64,000 bases of DNA from Rhizobacter sp964253025 (GCF_964253025.1 NZ_CAXUQC020000001.1:4774001-4838000); one strand, 5' to 3'. Counted from the stretch's first letter, positions 35,330-43,783 are shown. Notes: generated from the letters alone by a model not told the origin. A program made the numbers and translations.

Positions 35330-37602
35330 AGCGGCGCAGCCTGCTCGTCGGTGGCCTCGGGGCGGGCGGCGCGCTGCTGGTCGGTTGGAGCCTGCTGCCG
35401 CCGCGCAGCCGGCTGGGCCGTGCCGTGCGGGGTGCTGCGGCGGATGGTGCCGTCGCGCTCAACGGATGGCTCAAGGTGCTGCCTGACGGCACGGTGCAAT
35501 TGGCCATGCCGCGTAGCGAAATGGGGCAGGGCGTCCACACCGCGCTCGCCATGCTGGTGGCCGAGGAACTCGACCTGCCCCTGCACCGCGTGCGCCTCGT
35601 GCCCGCCGGTCCGGACCGCATCTTCGGCAACGTCGCGTTGTTCGTCGCGAGCCTGCCATTGCATCCCTCGGCCCTGGAGCCCGATGTGCAGACGGGCACC
35701 GTTCGCGCCACCCGCTGGATGGTCGCCAAGGTGGCCACCGAACTCGGCCTGTCGGTCACCGGCGGCTCGTCGAGCGTCGCCGATGCCTGGGAGGTGCTCC
35801 GACTGGTGGCGGCCACCGCGCGTGCGCAGTTGCTCGGTGCCGCCTCGCTGCGCTGGCGCCATCCCGTGGCCGAACTCAGCATCGAACGCGGTGTGGTGAA
35901 GCACGGCTCCGGCCTGCGCGCCCATTTTGGCGAACTCGCCAGCGTCGCTGCCGCCACGCCGGCGTCGGACGTCCGGTTGAAGCCGCGGCGCGACTGGACG
36001 CTCATCGGCACGGCGGCGCCTCGCATCGACCTCCCGGCCAAGGTGAACGGCTCGGCCCGTTTCGGCATGGACGTGCGGCTGCCTGATCAGCTCTTCGCGG
36101 TGGTGCGCCATGCACCGATGTTCGATGGCAGCGTGGGCCGGCTCGATGCCACGGCGGCGATGCGCCTGCCCGGAGTGGAGCGTGTCGTGCGCCTGCGCCG
36201 GTTCGCCGGGTCCGAGGCCGGCGTGGCCGTGATCGGCAGCACGTACTGGCACGCCCTGCGCGGCGCGCGCGCCCTCGAGCTGACGTGGCAGGCCCCGCCC
36301 GCCGGGTCGCCCGATTCCGATCGCATCATGGTCCGGCTCGAACGCACGGCCCGGCAGGCGGCTGCCTCCGGCGCGGGTTTCGAGTTCCATGGCCAGGGCG
36401 ATGCGGCGGGCGTGCAGGCGGGCGCGGCGCGCCGCCTCACCGCCCTCTATCGAGCCCCTTACCTGGCCCATGCGGCCATGGAGCCGATCAACTGCACCGC
36501 GCGGGTCAGCGAGGGCCGGGTCGAGGTGTGGGCGCCTACCCAGTTTCCCTCGGCCGCGCGCGCACTGGCCGCCGAGGTGGCGGGCGTCGCTCTCGACCAC
36601 GTCACCTTGCACGTGACCTACCTCGGCGGCGGCTTCGGCCGCCGGCTGGATGTCGACTATGTCGGGCAGGCCGTGCGCGTCGCCATGGAGGCCAATGGGC
36701 GCCCGGTCCAGCTCGTGTGGCCGCGCGAGGAGGACATGTCGCACGACTTCTACCGCCCGGCGGCCGTGGCGGAGCTGCGCGGGGGCCTGGATGCGAACGG
36801 CAACCTGCTGGCGCTGAGCATCACCAGCGCGGGCGATGCCATCACCCCGCGCTGGCTCGAGCGCACCGTGCCGTCGCTGTCCGCCACCGACACCCCGGAC
36901 CGCAGCAACAGCGAAGGCTTGTTCGACCTGCCCTACGCGATCCCCAACCAGCGCATGGCCCATGTGGCCACCCGAAGCGGCGTGCCCGTGGGTTACTGGC
37001 GCTCCGTCGGGCACTCGCACAACGCCTTCTTCAGCGAAGGCTTCATCGATGAACTGGCTGCGGCCGCAGGGCAAGACCCACTGGCCTTCCGGCTCTCCAT
37101 GCTGGAGCAGCAACCCCGCCACACCGCCGTGCTGCAACTGGCCGCCGAACGTGCGGGTTGGGGCAGCGCGCTGCCGCCCGGCCGGGCTCGCGGCCTGGCG
37201 CTGCACGAGAGTTTCGGCAGCATCGTGGCGCAGGTGGTCGAAGTGGGCCTCGTCGACGGAAAACCGCGGGTGATCCGCGTCGTGTGCGCAGCGGACGTCG
37301 GCACCGTCGTCAACCCGACGATCGTCGCGCAGCAGCTCGAAGGCGCCATCGTCTTCGGTCTGTGCGCCGCCCTTAATCAGCGCATCGACATCCGCTCGGG
37401 CGTCGTTCAGCAGCAGAACTTCCACGACTACCGCCTTCTCTCCCTCGCGGAAACGCCGCGCATCGAAACGCACCTCGTCGACAGCGACCGCCCGCCGGGC
37501 GGTGTGGGTGAGCCGGGTACGCCCCCGGTGGCCCCGGCCGTGGCGAACGCCGTGTTCGCTCTCACGGGACAGCGGCTGAGGAGTCTTCCGCTCGCGCTGT
37601 GA
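35326..37602 (+). CDS. Molybdopterin-dependent hydroxylase large subunit (IorB-like)
   Basis: 758 residues. The N-terminus MKRRSLLVGGLGAGG has a twin-arginine motif, so export with bound cofactor through Tat is likely. MoCo-binding motifs include SEMGQGVHTALAMLVAEEL and TYLGGGFGRRLDVDY, and the catalytic Glu is E729 in GVGEPGTP. It is a single-chain aldehyde/xanthine-oxidase-type subunit of the IorB/quinoline-oxidoreductase subgroup. It should hydroxylate an N-heterocycle or aldehyde, with water as oxygen source. The usual cytochrome c subunit and XdhC chaperone are absent nearby. Start is set by the ATGA overlap. Substrate unknown. Confidence 0.93.
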   Translation: MKRRSLLVGGLGAGGALLVGWSLLPPRSRLGRAVRGAAADGAVALNGWLKVLPDGTVQLAMPRSEMGQGVHTALAMLVAEELDLPLHRVRLVPAGPDRIFGNVALFVASLPLHPSALEPDVQTGTVRATRWMVAKVATELGLSVTGGSSSVADAWEVLRLVAATARAQLLGAASLRWRHPVAELSIERGVVKHGSGLRAHFGELASVAAATPASDVRLKPRRDWTLIGTAAPRIDLPAKVNGSARFGMDVRLPDQLFAVVRHAPMFDGSVGRLDATAAMRLPGVERVVRLRRFAGSEAGVAVIGSTYWHALRGARALELTWQAPPAGSPDSDRIMVRLERTARQAAASGAGFEFHGQGDAAGVQAGAARRLTALYRAPYLAHAAMEPINCTARVSEGRVEVWAPTQFPSAARALAAEVAGVALDHVTLHVTYLGGGFGRRLDVDYVGQAVRVAMEANGRPVQLVWPREEDMSHDFYRPAAVAELRGGLDANGNLLALSITSAGDAITPRWLERTVPSLSATDTPDRSNSEGLFDLPYAIPNQRMAHVATRSGVPVGYWRSVGHSHNAFFSEGFIDELAAAAGQDPLAFRLSMLEQQPRHTAVLQLAAERAGWGSALPPGRARGLALHESFGSIVAQVVEVGLVDGKPRVIRVVCAADVGTVVNPTIVAQQLEGAIVFGLCAALNQRIDIRSGVVQQQNFHDYRLLSLAETPRIETHLVDSDRPPGGVGEPGTPPVAPAVANAVFALTGQRLRSLPLAL

Positions 37603-37875
37603 AGCGCGTGAGGGGCCGCGATGCCGCGACCCCTCATCAAACCTTCAAGACTTTGCGAACCGGGGCGCTCGAACGAGTGCGGCGTCTTATCGCGTGCAAC
37701 GCCAGGCACGTGCGCAACTGGCAGGCGCCATCCCCTGGCTGACAGCACGGGAATCGCGTCGCCGCGGGGCGGGCCGGTGCGACACGGGGTCTGAGCGGTC
37801 AAGGGCGAACTTTCCGGGCGCCATCCCTTGCCTCCCATGGACCGCCCGTTCAATGCCCACGGACAGAGTGTGGAA
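37603..37875. other. Intergenic region between the Mo hydroxylase and the fasciclin promoter
   Basis: No credible gene. It holds a terminator hairpin (37609-37636) and a degenerate direct repeat: GGCGCCATCCCCTGGCT at 37724-37740 and GGCGCCATCCCTTGCCT at 37817-37833 (15 of 17 identical, 93 bp apart). Function of the repeat unknown. Confidence 0.5.
37609..37636 (+). terminator. Hairpin after the Mo hydroxylase operon
   Basis: TGAGGGGCCGCG (37609-37620) pairs with CGCGACCCCTCA (37625-37636) with one mismatch and loop ATGC, 6 nt after the stop codon. No T-run follows. Confidence 0.5.
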
Positions 37876-37916
37876 TGAACTGATCAGTTGCAACGGTGAA
37901 CTGAGCAGTTCATACT
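37876..37916 (+). promoter_or_regulatory. Fasciclin-operon promoter overlapped by two tandem 16-bp palindromes
   Basis: Palindrome 1 is TGAACTGATCAGTTGC (37876-37891), whose core AACTGATCAGTT is perfect. Palindrome 2 is TGAACTGAGCAGTTCA (37897-37912). They start exactly 21 bp apart, two helical turns. A candidate -35 TTGCAA (37888-37893) and -10 CATACT (37911-37916) are separated by 17 bp, each 4/6 to consensus. Palindrome 1 overlaps the -35 and palindrome 2 fills the spacer, as for a repressor. The regulator is not identified; no TetR-type gene lies in the window. The leader to the ATG at 38037 would be about 110 nt. Confidence 0.6.
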
Positions 37917-38036
37917 GAAGTCTCTTTAGTCACATCCGTCCAGGACGAGGGGGACGCCGAGGTCACTGGCCACGGCGTTCGACATCCCGACACGGCCGCG
38001 ACTGAAGGCAACCACAACCCTGACTCGGAGGCTCAC

Positions 38037-38990
38037 ATGGCAAATTGGCTCAATCGGCTGCTGGCAACGACCGCAGTCGTGGCGCTCTCGGCGTGCGGTG
38101 GCGACGACGACCCTGCACCCGTCGCGCCGTCCGGCAACATCGTCCAGGTCGCTCAGGCGAACGGTTTCAACGCCCTCGCAGCGGCGGCCACGAAAGCGGG
38201 CCTCGTGCCCACGCTCAGCGACAACAGCGCGAGCCTGACCGTGTTCGCCCCGACGGACGCCGCGTTCAACACGCTGGCCACCCAGCTCGGCTTCGCAGAC
38301 GCCACGGCGATGGTCAATGCCCTGCCGTCGTCCGCCCTGGCCAGCGTGCTGACCTATCACGTCGTGCCGGCCCGCAAGACCGCCGCTGAACTCGCCGCTG
38401 GCGGAGCCACCGTGGCAACGGCCTACCGCTTCGAGAACTCGCCCGCCACGCTGGCCCTGAACACCGCGTCCGGCGTGGTGATCACCGACGGCGCCCTCAC
38501 CACCGCCCGCGTGACCACGGCTGACGTGCCGGCGACCAACGGCATCGTCCATGCAGTGGACAAGGTGCTCGTGCCTCCGGGCGTGCTGAACGTCGTCCAG
38601 ATGGCGCAAGTCAATCCGCTCTTCACGAGCCTCGTGGGCGCCGTGGTGAAGGCGGACCTGCAGGCCACGTTGAGTGGTGCAGGTCCTTTCACGGTCTTTG
38701 CGCCCACCAACGATGCCTTCGCGGCCATTGCCTCCACCACGGCGGGCTTGAGCAATGCGCAACTCGCGCGCGTGCTGACCTATCACGTGCTGCCGAGCCA
38801 GGTGCTGGCGGCCGACATCCCCTTCGGCACTCCGGTCACGACCGTGGCGGGCGAGAACATCACCATCAATGCCAGCCCACTGACCATCACCGATACCACG
38901 CCGACGCCCGCGCCAATCGTCGCGACCAACGTGCGCGCCAGCAACGGCGTCATCCATGTCGTCGGCAAGGTGCTGATTCCCTCGCTCTGA
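38037..38990 (+). CDS. Lipoprotein with two fasciclin (FAS1) domains
   Basis: 317 residues. The leader ends in lipobox LSAC with Cys20, so envelope-anchored. Two FAS1 domains at about 36-175 and 182-316. Each has the H1 motif (LTVFAPTDAAFNTL; FTVFAPTNDAFAAI), the YH motif (LTYHVVPA; LTYHVLPS) and the H2-like end (TNGIVHAVDKVLVPP; SNGVIHVVGKVLIPSL). FAS1 domains mediate adhesion or bind small hydrophobic ligands. GGAGG lies 6 nt before the ATG. A single-FAS1 gene follows after 81 bp in the same direction. Confidence 0.95.
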   Translation: MANWLNRLLATTAVVALSACGGDDDPAPVAPSGNIVQVAQANGFNALAAAATKAGLVPTLSDNSASLTVFAPTDAAFNTLATQLGFADATAMVNALPSSALASVLTYHVVPARKTAAELAAGGATVATAYRFENSPATLALNTASGVVITDGALTTARVTTADVPATNGIVHAVDKVLVPPGVLNVVQMAQVNPLFTSLVGAVVKADLQATLSGAGPFTVFAPTNDAFAAIASTTAGLSNAQLARVLTYHVLPSQVLAADIPFGTPVTTVAGENITINASPLTITDTTPTPAPIVATNVRASNGVIHVVGKVLIPSL

Positions 38991-39071
38991 GTCCATCGAA
39001 GGAGCGTGCCGCCTGCGGCCGCTCCAGCCCACCCTCCGCCCTCGCGGGCAACCCTTGAAAGAAGGATCACC

Positions 39072-39527
39072 ATGAAGAAGACCTTGATCGCGCTTGCCCT
39101 GTCGGTCGGCGCCTCGTTCGCCGCCCAGGCGAAAGACATCGTCGACACCGCCGTCGGCGCCGGCAACTTCAAGACCCTTGCCGCGGCCCTCCAGGCGGCC
39201 GGCCTTGTCGATACGCTGAAGGGCCCCGGCCCGTTCACCGTCTTCGCGCCGACCGACGAGGCGTTCGCCAAGATCCCGAAGGCTCAGCTCGACGCTCTGC
39301 TGAAGGACAAGGCCAAGCTGACCGCCGTGCTGACGTACCACGTGGTGCCGGGCACGGTGCTGGCCAAGGACGTCAAGGCCGGCCCGGTCAAGACCGTGCA
39401 GGGCAGCGCGCTGACCGTGACCACGGCCAGCGGGGTCAAGGTCGACAACGCCAGCGTCACCGCCACCGACATCGTCGCGGACAACGGCGTCATCCACGTC
39501 ATCGACAGCGTCGTGATGCCGAAGTGA
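39072..39527 (+). CDS. Secreted single fasciclin (FAS1) domain protein
   Basis: 151 residues. Signal peptide of about 20 residues (LIALALSVGASFAAQA), no lipobox, so soluble in the periplasm or secreted. One complete FAS1 domain: FTVFAPTDEAFAKIP, LTYHVVPGTVLAKDV and NGVIHVIDSVVMPK. This is the compact type related to MPB70/MPT70 and bacterial SLL-like FAS1 proteins. Shares most sequence motifs with domain 2 of the upstream lipoprotein, which suggests duplication. GAAAGAAGGA lies 6 nt before the ATG at 39072. Probably co-transcribed with the upstream gene. Confidence 0.95.
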   Translation: MKKTLIALALSVGASFAAQAKDIVDTAVGAGNFKTLAAALQAAGLVDTLKGPGPFTVFAPTDEAFAKIPKAQLDALLKDKAKLTAVLTYHVVPGTVLAKDVKAGPVKTVQGSALTVTTASGVKVDNASVTATDIVADNGVIHVIDSVVMPK

Positions 39528-39541
39528 TGCTGGTGTGAACA

Positions 39542-39576
39542 CGGCGGCCAGGTTGCTTCGCGCTGCCTGGCCGCCG
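39542..39576 (+). terminator. Terminator-like hairpin after the fasciclin genes
   Basis: Perfect 11-bp stem CGGCGGCCAGG / CCTGGCCGCCG with a 13-nt loop, 15 nt after the stop codon. The following GCTGTTCC has no real T-run, so strength is uncertain. Confidence 0.55.
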
Positions 39577-40075
39577 GCTGTTCCGAGCTGCCCGAGCGCA
39601 TGACGGGCCGATCGGACTAGCCGACCTGACTATCGCGCCGCGTTCTGACTCGAAGGCTGAACTCCACCGGCATCGCGACTTTCACTGACCATCGGTCGTC
39701 GAACCGCCGGTCCCGGCCGATGTTGGTTTGATGAGGGAGCGGGCGCTCCGGGGATCCCAACCGTTGCGACGGTGGGCCGATGAAGAGGTTGCGGGTTTCG
39801 TGCGCAATGTCACGAGGGGTCGTCATTGCCGCCGGAGCGGCGAGTCGACGCGGTGACTCAACACGAAAGGTCCACCTACACTCGCCGCCGAATCGTGTAG
39901 TCAACGGGGTCAAGGCCGACAGAGCCGCGCACCTCGCAGGGAGGGGAGGTGGCGGACCGCCAGTGGTCCGCGGCCGGACTGCGAGCGCCGTGCTGGAGAT
40001 GTGAAGCCGCCCGTTGGCCATGCAGGCCATCCGGCCACCGCCCTCGGCGGTTCCCTCCACCTCTCTCAGGACATC
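39577..40075. other. About 500 bp without recognisable gene
   Basis: Base composition is a little lower in GC than the genes beside it. Minus-strand open frames exist but give no recognisable protein. A short hairpin, GCGGACC / GGTCCGC with loop GCCAGT, sits at 39952-39971. The promoter of the 40076 lipoprotein must lie in this stretch; no clear hexamers were found. Confidence 0.55.
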
Positions 40076-40762
40076 ATGAATCAACGTCTCGCCGCCCTCC
40101 TGCTGGTCGCCTCGGCCGCGCTCGCAGGCTGTGCCACTCCGCCCCAACCGCCTCTTGCCATGAAGGCGGAGATGCTGTCGTCCAAGGCGCGCGTCGGCGT
40201 GGCGATGTCGCCCCTGCCAAAGGTCGACACCCGCTTCCCCGGGGCCGACTGCCTGCTCTGTCTGGCGGCCGCATCGGTGGCCAACAATTCGATGACCAAC
40301 CATGTCCAGGCGCTCAAGGCGGATGAGCTGCTGGAACTGAAGCTGGAAGTGGCCGAGCTGCTCAAGGGCAAGGGGCTGGAGCCACGCGTCATCGACGAAC
40401 CCATCGAACTCAAGAAGCTTCCCGAAGTCGACGCAAAACCCGGTTTTGCGCGTCGCGACTTCGCCGCCTTGAAGGCCAAGTACGGCGTCGACAAGCTGTT
40501 CTTCATTGACGTGACCGCCGTGGGCGTGTGGCGCAACTACGCCTCGTACATTCCCGTGGCCGAGCCGAAGGCCACCGTGCAGGGCGCGGGCTACGTGATC
40601 GACCTCAACACCGGCGCCTATGACTGGTATGCACCGATCGCAATCTTCAAGGCCGGGGCGGGACGGTGGGACGAGCCGCCGGCATTCCCGGGTCTGACGA
40701 ACGCTTACTACCAGGCCATCGAGGCCGCCAAGGACACCGTCACCGGTCCCTTGGCCAACTGA
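40076..40762 (+). CDS. Predicted lipoprotein of unknown function
   Basis: 228 residues. Signal peptide with lipobox LAGC (Cys19). The mature part has a CLLC motif near residue 61, a Lys/Glu-rich helix (LLELKLEVAELLKGKGLEPRVIDEP), and KAKYGVDKLFFIDVTAVGVWRNYASYIPVAEP followed by GYVIDLNTGAYDWYAP. The last part resembles outer-membrane lipoproteins that help assembly of secretion or polysaccharide machines, but I cannot name the family with certainty. The next gene starts 9 bp later, also exported; the two probably act together. Confidence 0.8.
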   Translation: MNQRLAALLLVASAALAGCATPPQPPLAMKAEMLSSKARVGVAMSPLPKVDTRFPGADCLLCLAAASVANNSMTNHVQALKADELLELKLEVAELLKGKGLEPRVIDEPIELKKLPEVDAKPGFARRDFAALKAKYGVDKLFFIDVTAVGVWRNYASYIPVAEPKATVQGAGYVIDLNTGAYDWYAPIAIFKAGAGRWDEPPAFPGLTNAYYQAIEAAKDTVTGPLAN

Positions 40763-40771
40763 GCGTCACGC

Positions 40772-41725
40772 ATGCTCGTCACCTCCCACCGCGGGCTTCC
40801 GCGCCTGCTGGTCAGTCTTGCCTGGTGCCTCGCGACCGCGTCGGTCGCGGCATCCGTCGATCCGATCGTCGCAGTGCCCTTGGCCACGGATGGCTTCGTC
40901 TTAAAGGTTCCGGACAGCGCACAGGTCCGATTCCAGGGCATGCTTGATCCCGACCGGTTGGGCGGGGCCGCCGGCACCATGGCGTATCCCAGCGTGGGGG
41001 GTGGCTTGGTCGGTGCGCTGGCGGCTGTTGCCACGCACGCCGTCATCGTGAACAGCAGCAACAGCAGTCGCCGCAGCGAGGCGCAGGTGGTCGCGGACCG
41101 AGTCCTCGACCCCTACAAGGCGTCGGTTGCCGAGGTCACGCATGATGCGCTGCTGCAGGCCGCGACCGCGCCACTGGCCGTACCGGGAATCAGGCGGCAG
41201 ACCACCGACCTGCCGGCAGGCGGCTGGCTGGTTCACAGCGCGCCCGTGTTCTCCATGAGCCTCGGCGCCAACGCGCTGGTGCTGGAGAACGAATTGACCG
41301 TGCGGTCGGTGGAGCGGCCCGATGACATCCGCTATCAAGCCGTGATCAAGGTCGTCTCCGCCCCGCGCGACCCGGACATGGACGCGCAAGCGTACTGGAG
41401 CGATGCACAGGAACAGCGTCTCCAGCGGATCAGTCTGGCGATGTACACGCATTCATTGAGGCTGCTGATCGAGGCGGCCTCGTTCGAAGGCAAGCTCGCA
41501 CCGCAAAAGAGCGTCCGGTATGTGCAGGGCGATGTGACCAAGGTGGAACGCGGTCACCTCATTCGCCAGCAATGCGGCCGGGCGGTGCTGCGAACCCTCC
41601 GGGGCGGGTGGATGTCCGTGCCGTTGCGGCCAGCGCCCGTCCCGCCGGTCGCGCCCGCTTCGGCCGCGGAGCCCGACATGGTACCGGCGCCCGACGCCTG
41701 CGGGGACGGCGGGTACGCACTCTGA
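40772..41725 (+). CDS. Exported protein of unknown function
   Basis: 317 residues. Signal peptide of about 27 residues (LLVSLAWCLATASVAA). A hydrophobic Gly-rich segment, AYPSVGGGLVGALAAVATHAVIV, at about 70-92 could insert in a membrane. The remainder is mixed alpha/beta, with a Pro/Ala-rich tail near 285-310. Not assigned to a family. It follows the lipoprotein gene by 9 bp in the same direction, a probable operon, and ends 28 bp from the convergent DUF3606 gene. Confidence 0.75.
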   Translation: MLVTSHRGLPRLLVSLAWCLATASVAASVDPIVAVPLATDGFVLKVPDSAQVRFQGMLDPDRLGGAAGTMAYPSVGGGLVGALAAVATHAVIVNSSNSSRRSEAQVVADRVLDPYKASVAEVTHDALLQAATAPLAVPGIRRQTTDLPAGGWLVHSAPVFSMSLGANALVLENELTVRSVERPDDIRYQAVIKVVSAPRDPDMDAQAYWSDAQEQRLQRISLAMYTHSLRLLIEAASFEGKLAPQKSVRYVQGDVTKVERGHLIRQQCGRAVLRTLRGGWMSVPLRPAPVPPVAPASAAEPDMVPAPDACGDGGYAL

Positions 41726-41753
41726 GAGAGGCGCCCGCCGGCGCCTTCCGCGA

Positions 41754-41942
41754 TCAGCCGGAGTGCTCGGTGCGCTCGCTGTTCGTGGTCGACCGCACCC
41801 CTTTCAGGTGCTGCTCGACATCGGCCGCCAGCGGGCCCACTGCCTCGACCGCTTCCTTCACCTGCTGCGGGCTGACGTCCAGCTTGTCGGCCCATTCGTG
41901 CAGTGAGTCGTCGCGGTTCACATCGATCTTCAGTTCGCTCAT
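41754..41942 (-). CDS. Small DUF3606-like protein
   Basis: 62 residues. The core EWADKLDVSPQQVKEAVEAVGPLAADVEQHLKG matches the short DUF3606 helical pattern (W-x-x-K/L-G/D-V-S-x-x-Q-L/V...A-V-x-x-V-G). Function unknown; members are small soluble cytoplasmic proteins. AGA-rich CTCTACCGGAGACC before the ATG offers GGAG at good distance. Stands alone between convergent and unknown genes. Confidence 0.78.
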   Translation of the reverse strand: MSELKIDVNRDDSLHEWADKLDVSPQQVKEAVEAVGPLAADVEQHLKGVRSTTNSERTEHSG

Positions 41943-42197
41943 GTCGGTCTCCGGTAGAGGGATGCTTCGATCATGGGCCTGGGCGCGGCGGCGCGGTGCC
42001 CGCCAAGGGCGGGTTTGAAGGTGCGGGTCGTCCGACAGCGCTGTGGTGCCGGCCCCCGGACTGCGCGCAGCCACGGGCAGGTCCGGCTCGTTCGCCATCA
42101 GGCGGATCGACCCACTCAACCCCTCCGAGCCGCCTCGCCTGCTGCACGCGGGCGAAGGCCTCGACCGCTCGACATGCTGGCTGGCGTCCGCGGGCCG

Positions 42198-42701
42198 TCA
42201 CCCCTCGTCGTCGCCGCCCATCACGAACCAGCGGGTCGCCATGACCATCAATGCGACCAGGCCGCTGGCAAGACACGCCATGTGAAGCGCGCTGAGCGGA
42301 ATGGCGCTCCACAGCGCGTTGCTTGCGGCGAAGGGTTGCAGCGGCTCGATGTCGCCGTGCATCACGCTGTCGAGCACCACGTGGGAGTAGGCGCCGAGCG
42401 CGGCCCCCAGGAAAACCTGCCGCAGGCCCAAGGGACGCCATCGCCAGAGGTGCTGCAGGCGTGCGCGCCGGGCCAGCGCTCGCGCCAGGAGGAAGACCAC
42501 GGCCATGGCGACGATGACGATCGTCGCGCCGACGTAGGTGTGCAGGAACGCATGCACCGGATGCCGGTCGTGAACCAGGTTGTAGAGAGACTCGAGGTCG
42601 ATGAGCACGTTGGCGGCGCAGAACGACAGGAAGCTGACCTGCCGCGGGGCGACGGCGTGCAGCAACGCGCCGGGGCCGAAATGGAAGGGGGTGAAGGGCA
42701 T
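42198..42701 (-). CDS. YdjM-like membrane metal-dependent hydrolase
   Basis: 167 residues, starting MPFTPFHFGPGALLHA, the standard N-terminus of the family. Four hydrophobic segments are visible, at about 20-38, 50-75, 88-105 and 128-152. Putative metal ligands are the His of FHFGPG, Asp of NVLIDLE, His of FLHTYVG, and the His/Asp pair in YSHVVLDSVMHGD. Family members (E. coli YdjM, SOS-induced) are inner-membrane proteins of unknown substrate. No LexA box was recognised. It overlaps nothing and lies 133 bp after the VOC gene. Confidence 0.88.
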   Translation of the reverse strand: MPFTPFHFGPGALLHAVAPRQVSFLSFCAANVLIDLESLYNLVHDRHPVHAFLHTYVGATIVIVAMAVVFLLARALARRARLQHLWRWRPLGLRQVFLGAALGAYSHVVLDSVMHGDIEPLQPFAASNALWSAIPLSALHMACLASGLVALMVMATRWFVMGGDDEG

Positions 42702-42834
42702 GGTGGACGCTCGAGGCAATCCCGCATCATGCCCGCCTCGGCCCACCCAGTTCAACCCGCCGAGACGCGATTGGCGCCGACCGGGCGGCCTCGCTGCGAT
42801 GCTGCAGCGAGGGCATGGTGGGTCGGGCCCGCGA

Positions 42835-43245
42835 TCAGGCCGAGGGAGCGGCTGCTTGAACGCGATAGACCGCGCAGAGCTTGTGGCCGTCCGGGTCACG
42901 CACGTAGGCCAGGTGCATCGCGCCGAGCGAGCTCTCGCGCAGGCCGGGCGGGTTCTCGATGGAGGTCCCACCGTGCGCCAGTGCGGTGTCATGGAACAGC
43001 TTCACCTGCTCCGGCGAAGTGCACTTGAAGGCGATGGTGCCGCCGTTGGCCACCGTGGCCGCTTCATCGTTGATGGGCTGGCTGATGCCGAGGACGCCGC
43101 CGTTGTGCCGGTAGAAGAGCCTCGAATGACCGCTGGGCGCCTGGTTGGGCATGCCTGGCCCGGCGCCCAGCGTCCCGAGGACGGCGTCATAGAACTGCTT
43201 GGCTCGCTCGAGGTCGTTCGAGCCGATCACGATGTGATTGAACAT
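42835..43245 (-). CDS. VOC family protein (glyoxalase/bleomycin-resistance fold)
   Basis: 136 residues, MFNHIVIGSNDLERAKQFYDAVL, then GRLFYRH-like SRLFYRHNGGVLGI, PPGLRESSLGAMHLAYVRDPDGHKLCAVYR. Two beta-alpha-beta-beta-beta modules as in VOC enzymes. Metal ligand candidates are His4 and the Glu/His in the second half (PDGHK). Substrate cannot be read from sequence; proteins of this subgroup are often called lactoylglutathione lyase-like without proof. The ATG at 43245 has AGGAG 6 nt upstream. Confidence 0.92.
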   Translation of the reverse strand: MFNHIVIGSNDLERAKQFYDAVLGTLGAGPGMPNQAPSGHSRLFYRHNGGVLGISQPINDEAATVANGGTIAFKCTSPEQVKLFHDTALAHGGTSIENPPGLRESSLGAMHLAYVRDPDGHKLCAVYRVQAAAPSA

Positions 43246-43394
43246 GGTTCTCCTGGGTTGTGTGTGGTCACGCCCGGCGCGGCCATGCCGGGGGGCGCGG
43301 GTTGGAACGTCAGGATCGTAGCGGCTCGGTGCGCCGCGGCACTCGGGGTCAGTTCGGATGGTGCGGCGCGGCGGTGTGCCGCGCCCTCTGATCG

Positions 43395-43739
43395 TCACGA
43401 GCCGAGGATGAGGTCCAGCGCCTGGGCGCCCGCCGAGACCTGTCCCTGATAGAACTCGGTGAACGCGCAGCAACTGCACACCACGGCCGTGTAGCGGGCG
43501 CTCTGCACGTTGAACAGCGAACTCAAGGGAGAGCGTGCGGTGCGGATCTCGCTGCGCTCGAAGCTGTCGTGGCCGCACTTCGGGCAGCAGTAGTTCGTCC
43601 CCGGGCTGCGCGCCGCCTGCTCGCACTCGAGTGCTTCGCGAAGTTCGGCATACGGCCCCGGGTTCGCCCGAGCCAGCCGCAGGTGCTCGGTGAGTTCGCG
43701 GTGGGACAGCGAAGGGATGTCGTCACGGGTGGGCAGCAT
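43395..43739 (-). CDS. Small zinc-ribbon protein
   Basis: 114 residues. A zinc-ribbon: CPKCGH (about 52-57) and CSCC (about 88-91), four or more Cys in the form Cx2C...Cx2C, embedded in YCCPKCGHDSFE and YTAVVCSCCAFTEFYQG. The N-terminal 45 residues form a charged helix. Similar short proteins are described as nucleic-acid-binding Zn-ribbons of unknown role. It precedes the VOC gene by 149 bp on the same strand and follows the DUF4265 gene by 44 bp. Confidence 0.82.
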   Translation of the reverse strand: MLPTRDDIPSLSHRELTEHLRLARANPGPYAELREALECEQAARSPGTNYCCPKCGHDSFERSEIRTARSPLSSLFNVQSARYTAVVCSCCAFTEFYQGQVSAGAQALDLILGS

Positions 43740-43783
43740 GGTGCGATGGAGGCGTCAGAAGTGGAAGGCCGGTACCGGTGGCA

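Noticed and set aside
39617..40303. 228-codon minus-strand frame in the gap before the 40076 lipoprotein
   Set aside because: It overlaps the start of the clear lipoprotein gene and has no recognisable domain; I considered a transposase remnant but saw no DDE-type motif.
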